Assembly (NCBI GenBank): GCA_021234155.1
Contig: JAJEKV010000164.1
Location: forward strand, 752,783 to 816,782
Length of the DNA stretch: 64,000 nt
DNA from: Isoetes taiwanensis
Lineage: Eukaryota; Streptophyta; Lycopodiopsida; Isoetales; Isoetaceae
Reading direction: 5' to 3'
A model generated the notes under the pieces. It did no database searches, was not told where the DNA came from, and was given only the letters and a program-made list of their open reading frames with translations. This document shows, one piece after another, positions 55,845-64,000 of the stretch; the stretch's first letter is position 1; each line of letters begins with the position of its first letter. The translations under genes and the position numbers were made by a program.

Positions 55845-56130
55845 AGTGTCATAATTCTATGGCTCAGTTCCATAGCCATAGTATAGCCATAGCCAACACA
55901 TATATGACAGATTTGCGTATGTTTCTACTAAATTTGAAAAGTAAATGGAACTGGATATGTCGCCATGGCAGGAGCTAGAACTGGATGTGTTGCCATGGCA
56001 GGAACTGGACTAGTTTTCAGTAATTTTGACTAATTTCTAATAATTTATTAGGAACTGGAACTGAGCTAGTTCCACTAATTTCAACTGGCCATAGCTAGTT
56101 CCATAGCCAGTTCCATGGCCATAGCAGCGA
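55845..56130. repeat. Low-complexity repeat built on GGAACTGG / CCATAGCCA
   Basis: Many copies of CATAGCCATAG, CAGTTCCA, AGGAACTGGA and their inverses are mixed over about 280 bp. It can fold on itself extensively. A CT-rich tract (55,620-55,810) precedes it. Confidence 0.65.
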
Positions 56131-56519
56131 CACAATGCATTGTCCCTTTTTCACAGCATGAAGCCAAAGCGTCAACCCTTGCCCTAGTTTATATCTATTA
56201 CTGCACTAACCTACAACTATTTTGGTTTCTCTCAGTTTCTTTCTAGTTTTTTCCATGTTTTGCTTGATTAGGCAGGATAACATCTCTAGACGAAGCAAAG
56301 GCCATAGCAAGAGCTCGGGTCATGGAAGGCAGAAGGGACCACGATTAGAATCAATAGGAAGCATTTCATTAAAAAACATCCAACAACAGCAATGGAAATT
56401 CGGAGCAAGCTGGCCTAGCCAAAATCCGGCAGTGACAGTAGAAATCTAGAGAAAACGCAAGGAGCAAAACTGCCAAGAGTTAATTTCTTCTTTTCAACAG
56501 ATCGATTTTTTGAAACAAA

Positions 56520-56830
56520 AAGGAAGAGAGGCGTAACAAATGAGAGTAAGTACCCACTCACTCTTCCAAATACCCATGGAAGAAAATAATGCAGGACTTT
56601 GCTTGATGATAGAAGGTGATTCTGGAGCAGCAGATATGCTCATTGCAGCTAAGGTTATTATATGGGATGAGTTTTCAATGGCCAACAAAGCTGTTATAGA
56701 AAGTTGTTGATTATCTATTGCAACGACTATGCAGGAACAATCTTTCATTTGGAGGCAAACAATTTATCGGTGCTGGAGACTTCAGACAGGTTGCTCCTGT
56801 TGTGAAAGGATTTCAAATAAGATATGTCCT
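56520..56830 (+). pseudogene. PIF1-type helicase remnant (Helitron-like)
   Basis: Walker-B and following blocks are visible in three frames: ENNAGLCLMIEGDSGAADM, AAKVIIWDEFSMANKAVIE (about 56,655-56,705), then FGGKQFIGAGDFRQVAPVVK (about 56,750-56,810). PIF1-like helicases with a KLIIWDEAPM block followed by FGGK...GGDFRQ are typical of plant Helitrons, though cellular PIF1 copies exist too. No Rep domain or Helitron ends were found, so the assignment rests on the helicase type alone. One-base shifts separate the blocks. Confidence 0.75.
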
Positions 56831-57026
56831 CTCTGCCCATGCAAAAGGATGATAAGGAACAGGACTTCAAATCAGGTATGTCCTCTCTGCCTTTCATGGA
56901 TACCACCATCTGCTCGTATGATACAGAGTGTGCTATTGGATTACCATGAGATTCCCTTTATCTATGTTTTATCAAACTGATAAAAATAGACAAATAAACA
57001 AATATATAATGGAAATAATATCATAA

Positions 57027-58591
57027 TTATAAAGAGTAATGAACTGACCTAGAATACTCTTTGTACTGCAGATTGACTTGAATACTATCTTTAAGAGATA
57101 TAATTTTGTTGCCTTCCTTCGTGATAGAGTATTCATCCTCGTTGGAACCTCCATGAGCAGATTTAGTGGGTTTCAGAACTTGCACCTGACTATTAGAATC
57201 ACATAATTTTGGGTCCATTGTGACCCTGGGGGACCTTTTGGGTGAAAAGATACTAGTGGTAACATTACTTGATGCACTTCCTTGTCCACCAAAGGTAGAA
57301 TTTTTGTTCTTACTAGCTTGGTTGTGCCTAAATGAGACAGCCTGAGAGTTTTTTTACGAATGTCAGCAAGTTTATTGTTTCCAAAAACAACTTTCAGATC
57401 TGTGTCAGGTGCAGCCACATATTGAAGGGTCATTTCAATAACTACCCTTCTAACCTCCAAGTAAGACAGAAATGCCAACACGGTGGCTTTAAAATATTAC
57501 GTAATAGTTTTGTTAAACATACCATTTTAGCCATAGAAGTTGTATCAGGCTCTTCGAGATTGTTGAGAATATACCATATTGCATGGTCCAGCCATACAAT
57601 GCTACGGTTGCATTCATTGTCAGAATTCCTCTCTCTTCTTGAGGAACTTATTGCATCCACACATAATAAACGGGAGGTGAGTCCTACATATCTTGTAAAA
57701 CCCATCTCTCTTATCATCAAAAAAGGCCATGTTCCCTTTTTGGCTCACAAGTGTACCTATCCCTTTGATGCAGGGTAGTGCAATCTCTTTTTTGGTAAAA
57801 TATTTCTCCAGTTTACCAGCTTTGATAATTCCAAACTGGATTTCATCATCTACAATGCTAGTGAGAGCTTTCCAAGTGTCCAGATTAATAGGAGCAAGGG
57901 CCCCAAAGTTTTGGCTTTTCCAAATAGCATGTCCCCATGCAGCAGCGTAACACTCCACATTTTGTTCAGGAATTATGGGGAACCTGCCCGAATTTTGTAA
58001 AGTTAAGGTGGGGACTTCCTCTTATTCATCCTTATCATCATTTGACTCATCTTTCTTACTGCTACTGTCTTCTAGACCAGAAAAATCCTCGCCAATTAGA
58101 TCACTTTCGAAAAACACAAAAATTTTCACAACTAGTCTCTCATATAGTCTAATCTCAACTTCCTCCACAATCAGTAATGAGGATTTCATCTTGTTGGAAT
58201 CTTCAAAATGAGACAGGCCAATCAGAAATTTTCTTCCTAACTCATCCTCGGAGCATGTTCTTGGGAATAAGATACTATCCACATTAGCATATAACTTTGA
58301 AACGAGCGTTTTACATAACCAAGTTAAAGTTTGATTTTTTTATTTTGACAAAAACTGCAACCAACCATTAAATCCGAAATAGCTGACTAGAGATTTATTC
58401 TTATCCAACAGTTCTGTTTCTTTGTGTATAATAAATTCATGTACCTCCTTATTTTTTATGCACGCAAGAAGGGTCTGAACAACAAAATTGGGACTGGAAA
58501 TACCACATTTGTCATAGTTTAGAGCAGCAAGTTGTTTGATCCAAATGGAGTTGATATCCATCCCATCAGTGGAAGATTTATGTTCATTCAT
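57027..58591 (-). pseudogene. Decayed unknown protein of about 500 residues
   Basis: A single frame runs from 58,591 (MNEHKSSTDGMDINSIWIKQ) to about 57,640, broken only by a TAA at 58,340 and another at 58,022. Pieces are VQTLLACIKNKEVHEFIIHK, SILFPRTCSEDELGRKFLIG, an acidic GLEDSSSKKDESNDDKDE, ECYAAAWGHAIWKSQNFGAL and LPCIKGIGTLVSQKGNMAFF. One frame over it continues ECNRSIVWLDHAIWYILNNL (57,620-57,560), then back with VVIEMTLQYVAAPDTDLKVV (57,440) and on to DPKLCDSNSQVQVLKPTKS. Composition and continuity say it was once a real protein. I do not recognise the family. It lies tail to tail with the PIF1 remnant. Confidence 0.5.
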
Positions 58592-59218
58592 CTGTAAAAT
58601 ATCATAGAAATAATTGGTTAACCATTATAAGACACCTAAACCCCAAACCAAGATCCTAGGTTAAACCCAAAAATTGAGGTAATATTAAAAAAACCATTTA
58701 GTCTGTTTATCCAAACAGACCTAAGCCTACTAGATTCATACGGCACTATTAGACTTTCAAGTGCAATCCCAAACTAGACTAGGTGCTAGACTAATTTAGG
58801 CCTTGGTTTGAGATCAAAGCAATTTTAAGTTCAAAAGACTAATTTATAAGAGCTATAAAAAGCCGTTGGAGAAATTTCACACTTCAGATATTAAAAAACC
58901 ATTGAAAAACAACAAAAGATATTATAATGATAGATTTTGGAGAGAACTGATGACAAGACATATTTACTTGGGCCCTATAAGAAAAAAGCTTAGACAGAGA
59001 TCAAGCATCCCCAAGTTAAGTAGAGCTTTAACCAGAGAACTAGGAAGACAAGAGAATTAGACAATATCTAAACTATTGTTAAGGAGTTATTGAAAGAACA
59101 AGGAACTTGAAGGGATAAAGTCGGATTTTAAACATAATACCATGATGGAAGCACAACAAAAGTTATTAAGAACGAAATGGATAAGCTTTATAAATGTTTT
59201 GATAACAACCATAATATC
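58592..59218. other. Intergenic, no gene recognised
   Basis: AT-rich. Nothing is supported apart from short poly-purine runs near 58,960-59,060. Confidence 0.45.
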
Positions 59219-60200
59219 ATAATAGAATAGAATAGATTTTCTATCGTCCACGGAGACCAATTGGCCTATGGGGCCGAAACAAAAAGAGAGCAGCAAGCGT
59301 ATTACTATCAGGATTAAAAACCCCCACCCGAAGGATTTTCGAGGGAAAAACCTTAGCAGTAATAAGTATATTGGTATGTTGTACAATTGTATAGGACAGT
59401 TCAACCCTGTCCCAGAGGACACAACTGAGTCCATGCATCCATAACCTCCTGGAGGTATGACCCCAACAAGCCCACTGACGCCGTATTCAATAACTCATGC
59501 AACGGCTGGCCAGGCTCTAGTAATCGAATATACCGCTCTCGAATATGGGCAAACGCTGGGCAGATCTGGAGGGCATGACATTCATCTTCAATGGCGCCTT
59601 GGTGGCAACACTGGCAAAGCCTTTCCTCCCGTGCTTCCCGAGCCCAACGTTCTGTCTCAATGCGGAAACAATATGCACCCGTGCGAATGGAAGCTATAAG
59701 TCTGCGCTTCTTCATGGGCAAATGGGTGTACAAATACTGGTGTGGGCCTCTCGTGAGCCTAGGATTGACTTGCTACTGATAGTGTGCCAGCTTAATGTGC
59801 ATCAGAGCATCTGCATCTCAGAGCTTGTGAAGGAAAGTGGCATCTAGGTACAGCTTAAGTGCATTGTGATCTTTCTTTGTCTGTACCTGTACGCATCTAT
59901 TCGCCTGTACACCCCAGTGTGAGAACCATTGAGCTTGCTTGTCCTTCTAGCAGGCTTTGAGGTGTTGGGGACCCATCGCCACGGCCAAAGCAAGGTTGGG
60001 CAAACATGTATCACCTATAGCGACCACCTTCTGGAAGTAAATGATATGGCGTTCCAATGCAACCCGTTGAAGGGGTAGAAAACCTGTCTCCTGGAGTAGG
60101 ATCTGGTATAGAACTGTGGACTTTACCCCAAGGGCTCGTGCCAAGAAGGCTTTCTGCACCTGCTCAAGATCATTCCAGGTGTTGAGGGATATCACCGGAC
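59219..60200 (-). mobile_element. LINE C, 3' end only (reverse transcriptase C-terminus and tail)
   Basis: Two minus-strand frames match the C-terminal part of LINE proteins. 60,195-59,947 has NTWNDLEQVQKAFLARALGV and RVALERHIIYFQKVVAIGD. 59,733-59,401 has MKKRRLIASIRTGAYCFRIE and the finger CQCCHQGAIEDECHALQIC, with the same C-x2-C...H-x4-C layout as LINE B. The 3' end has a GTGGACG box and a short ATTCTATTCTATT tail. The 5' part is absent, and a frameshifted gap separates the two frames. Confidence 0.75.
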
Positions 60201-61830
60201 CCCCGAGGGGTGCACCTCTATATATGGACAGATGGCATCTGCGTTCAAGGGGTCACAGAAAAACCCCTGTATACGGCTTTTGGAGTAGAAAAACCCATAC
60301 CATACGGTTTTTCGAACTAACATACAATATAGCCCCTATCCATAGATTTACGATTGGTTGTGCCAAATTATATAATCCCTTTCCGACTTTGTACCTTTTG
60401 TGAAGACATAGGTCTAGGGTTCCTGGAATACCTGGAATTCCTGGAATAGGGTAATACCTGTGCAATACCTGAAATAGCTGGAATGGACAGTGCTGGGATG
60501 AATCTGCTAGAAAGGTAAAAATGAAGCTGGAAATATAAGGATACAACGCTCCTTCCGTCAAATGGATCAGCTCCCCAAATCGATCATCTACGGAATCTCT
60601 CCTTCCCGCCCGTATGAGCTCCCGACCGTATACCTACGACCAAGGCAATAAAAAAACCCTAACCGTGCACTCAGTTGGTCATACTGTGTATTCTAGGTGC
60701 ACCCCCCTTGACCGGACCCTACACTTCTGCCCCATACAAGAGGACCGGTAGAAGAAATGTAGCAAATAAACACTAACAAAAAAATGTTTCAACAAAATTT
60801 GAATATCTGCATAGTGGGATCATATGTAGTAATAGTAGCCTTCACAATTAAACTGAAGAAAACCCTTCAAACTAAGAAAGTAGAAGTATCACTAGTATTC
60901 AAAGAATATTAATGTGCAAAGTTTATGTAGAAACAAGTGATTGACGTAAATGACATGTTTAGAAGATCATCTAAGATATTTTTGAGCAGAAGTTCCTTGT
61001 AAATATTTGAACCTTAAAACAGCAGCGTGGAGGGATAGATTCGGTTACCTGCAGCAAAACCATTCGATAGTTAGCCTAAAGGGTAACATCAAAAGTTGCC
61101 AACAGGTAAGCAGAGAATCCATCTGGCTTAACGCCCTTCACCAACAAATAACAATAATTTAAAGCCAAAGAACAAGATGCAAATAATGCATCAGTCCCAC
61201 TATATGTCCATATGCGCAATAAACTGAAATGCAAGCTTCGTTAAGCAAAACATGAAGTTAAGGCAGTCAAACTAGTTGTTATTCAGTAATAAATGTTTTA
61301 ATTTGAATGCTTGTAGGGTAAAATCTATTGTTAATGTGTATCATTTGCTGTTAATCACAGCCCATAGAGTTAATCAACAATATACAAATTTATTCATTGT
61401 CATAGGCCATATCAAGCTAGATTAAACAAGTTTTGGACTAGATTTACTGCCCTAAAATGAGCTCAACTATCACTATCAGAGACAACGTGTAAAACTGAAA
61501 TAAGTTTATAATAGAGAAGAAACAAAAGGAAATGCATCTAAGACCATAATAATACAAAAGGATAATAAAAAGAATGCTGGCAGACCACAAGCATAATACT
61601 TACAACTCAGAATTTATCCGGATATGGTTGATGACTTAGATATTCTGGTCAGTACATGTTGATAGAAAAACTAGTATCTAGAGGTCAATAAAACGCATTA
61701 ACCAGCGTATTTTTCACCAAGATCAGAAGCACCACATTCAGATCTAAGTTCTGAAAGGATGACAAGCTAGTATTCCTAAAGCATAAATTAAGGCAAACAT
61801 TCACCCAATCTCGAAGATCCTATTTAGATT
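60201..61830. other. Intergenic, no gene recognised
   Basis: Long AT-rich stretch without credible coding. Near 60,415-60,485 the phrase ACCTGGAAT/TACCTG repeats several times (GAATACCTGGAATTCCTGG). Confidence 0.5.
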
Positions 61831-61949
61831 ACAGACCTACATTCTTGATGGAGATTTCTATGGCAATGATTAACATAGATCCCCAAGGTATGAAATGGCC
61901 AGCATGGTAGTTCAAGGGTTGTTTTGACTTATTTGCTTCAAATTTGAAT

Positions 61950-62435
61950 GTGGTAGATTCTAATATTCTCTTTTCTGATGATCCTGGAATATTTTGAGTT
62001 CCTACGAGGATCAGGGAGGAACAAGTTTGATGACTACTCTCCCTTTTGCCAGAGTGCAAGGGATACTGTCTTTGAGAATAACCTTGCTTCATCAATGGAG
62101 TCATTTTTATATAGGCAGGCCATTCACAGTATCAGAAGGACAGTGAGGATCTATGGGCTGCCATTTTCTGCAGAGAGGTTGTCCAGATTCACTGCTTATG
62201 GACATTTCTGGTAAAAAACAACTTCAGTCTAACTGAAAGGCAGCTATCCAGATATAGATCCATGTACTATAATCACAAGCAACTTGCAGATGTTTATGGA
62301 TCACTCTTACTGCTCTTGGAGGACAAGGACAAATTTCCCCTATTCTACAATAACAGTTGGCCTGCCAAGTCCTATATCTTTGGAACAACTGATGCTTTCA
62401 ATGACTACTTCAACTCCATTTTCTTTGTTGAATCA
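61950..62435 (+). pseudogene. Unrecognised gene remnant, two frames joined by a shift
   Basis: From 61,978 one frame reads LEYFEFLRGSGRNKFDDYSP, DTVFENNLASSMESFLYRQA and IYGLPFSAERLSRFTAYGHF, then stops at 62,212. One base over, the next frame continues at once with VKNNFSLTERQLSRYRSMYY, QLADVYGSLLLLLEDKDKFP and SYIFGTTDAFNDYFNSIFFV, ending at a TGA near 62,435. Regular alternation of charged and hydrophobic residues and the exact hand-over suggest one exon of a former gene of 150 or more residues. I do not recognise the family, and no upstream exon is visible. Confidence 0.5.
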
Positions 62436-64000
62436 TAATCCTTCCATCTATCCGTGCTTTCTTACTGCCTTCCACTCTGGACTATCATCAGTGATGTGCT
62501 CTTATCTAAAATTTTGTCTAGATTCATTATTTTGGTTTGTTTACTTTGTGAACAAGATTTTAGAGTTAAGGTAACAACCTACTATTGGACATCACTCTTA
62601 TTAAGCTACTAGTAATGGTGCCCAGCGTTGCTGGGCATCAGTTGGAAATCTGTAAATGTCTTGCTGCAATGGGAAAAGTGTGCAGTAACTTTTTTATTAT
62701 AACAAAAATTTTCAAAAATATCCTTTTATTGTTGACATCTTGAAAATTGCACATTGAAGAGGTAATACATCTTTACTCATAACAGATGTGGTATTTTGTC
62801 TTTAGGCAAACCAATGCGCAATTTCTGGCTTTACTCATAACAGATCTGGTGTTTTGTCTTTAGGCAAACCAATGTGCAATTTCTGGGACGAAAGCAAAAT
62901 GGAGGGGCTATAAAGGGATCTTGAATTGTATTTTCTAACAGGCGTCATTGTTGGAGCAGGGGCGAAGGTCGATTGGCAAATGAGTTCTCATTAAAGGTCG
63001 TCTATAATAATGGTTTATATTTTTGTTGACATTGTTTCTTTCCACGTTGCATATGACTTATGAATATTTATTGAGGAGGTTGTGAAGTTATCTTGTTCGA
63101 TTTATCTTGTGAATATTCATTGAGGAGGTTATAAAATTACCTTGTAAATATCTCTTGAGGGTTGGAAAGTTGCATTAAGCAAGTACCAGTTGCCTAAACA
63201 AATTAAGTCGTCTTGTGAATATGTGTGGCAGAGGTTGCAAAGTTGAATGAACATGTGAACATGTGTGGAGGTTGTGAAGTTGCATGAACAGGGTATCGAT
63301 TGCCCTAACAATTTTGTTCATTCAAGATAATCTCCAAATGGATTTACCATAAAAAACATTACAGCACTTTACAATAGGCATTGCAAAATTGCTAAGCTTT
63401 TTTCATCACGTAACCACCAGTGCATAGGTCTAGTTTGCATCTCTGGTTAAATTGTTTGAAAACTTTGGTTTACTCCTATATGCTCCCCATGATGAATGGA
63501 GTGTATGTCAATCTCAGAATAGAATAGTTAGATCTTACCATGCAAATCAAGTTTTTTTATGGTTAAGAACCGCTTCAAAGAACCGTACCATACATGTAAC
63601 ATACCAATGCATGCATGTGTCGCTAACAACGTTCAGAAAATAACATGCCAGCCTTTCTTTAACTCATCATAATGATGTCGAATACACAAATGTTACATTT
63701 TTCCCTACCTCATATGCATGGTACCTCGATTCTCATTTGTGTCTGATCAGAATGCAACTTACAAATTCTCACTTCTCTTTTGCATATAGGATCACCATGT
63801 TTTCATGAGGATACTATGCTTTTAGAAATGTGTAGGCTCTTTCCCTATCATATCATTAAAGAGCCATGAGCAAAGTCATATGAGATTTAGATATGCTATG
63901 CTTAATCTTGAAAGATGAAAAGGTACTGCAGAGCAGCAAGCGGTTATAATACTTTGTACAATTAATATATGGTGAAGCCTACTTGAGTTAAGCTGCACCA
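62436..64000. other. Intergenic to window end; local duplications
   Basis: No gene is supported. TTTTGTCTTTAGGCAAACCAATG with the preceding TTACTCATAACAGAT is present twice (about 62,774-62,830 and 62,832-62,885). TGAATATTCATTGAGGAGGTTGT-like units recur at 63,060-63,290. Confidence 0.5.

Overview
The window looks like nuclear DNA of a land plant with a large, transposon-dense genome. It carries plant-type Ty3/gypsy, Ty1/copia and LINE elements, a CACTA-like element, and decayed copies of plant genes (a CURLY LEAF-like SET domain, a FAX/TMEM14 protein, an ATL RING-H2 ligase). A decayed copy of the start of plastid chlN (12.76-13.19 kb) suggests a lineage whose plastids have or had light-independent chlorophyll synthesis: gymnosperm, fern, lycophyte or bryophyte rather than flowering plant. 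I cannot name the species. Almost nothing reads as an intact gene. Many reading frames are broken by one-base shifts, some probably consensus errors.

Layout. 0-2 kb: decayed gene for a mobile-type protein with a GHTHDDIDALFG motif. 2.5-3.8 kb: tandem repeats and an unrecognised ORF. 4.1-9.6 kb: a nearly complete LINE (A) on the minus strand. 9.6-12.2 kb: a different LINE (B) on the plus strand. 12.8-18.3 kb: the plastid chlN fragment, two inverted copies of a tRNA-promoter-like repeat, and a 5'-truncated second copy of LINE A. 18.4-21.2 kb: a Cys-rich ORF and a CACTA-like end with its multi-exon gene. 22.4-27.4 kb: the FAX, E(z)/CLF and ATL remnants. 28.0-29.4 kb: copia fragment. 31-33.6 kb: LINE tails and old LTR pieces. 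34.4-38.3 kb: a copia element broken by a 283-bp MITE-like insertion with a 4-bp duplication.

38.3-54.6 kb is a nest. An outer Ty3/gypsy element (integrase and chromodomain at 38.3-39.5 kb, 3' part from 52.6 kb) is split by a complete inner Ty3/gypsy element at 39,500-52,640 on the minus strand. The inner element has about 1.64-kb LTRs, a tRNA-iMet-type primer site, a polypurine tract and a perfect ATTAA duplication.

The most striking feature is in the inner element. Between the primer site and gag lies a reading region (50,428 down to 49,348) that opens with the histone H3 tail start MARTKQT and closes with an unmistakable histone H3 fold ending in ARRIRRERP. It seems to encode an H3 with a tail stretched to roughly 260 residues. 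The same element encodes an integrase with a C-terminal chromodomain, a fold that in related elements reads methylated H3 tails. A second extra coding region (48.8-47.0 kb) has no family I recognise.

54.6-64 kb holds a PIF1-type helicase remnant, a decayed minus-strand protein of about 500 residues that I cannot assign, the 3' end of a third LINE (C), and an unrecognised frameshifted gene remnant near 62 kb.
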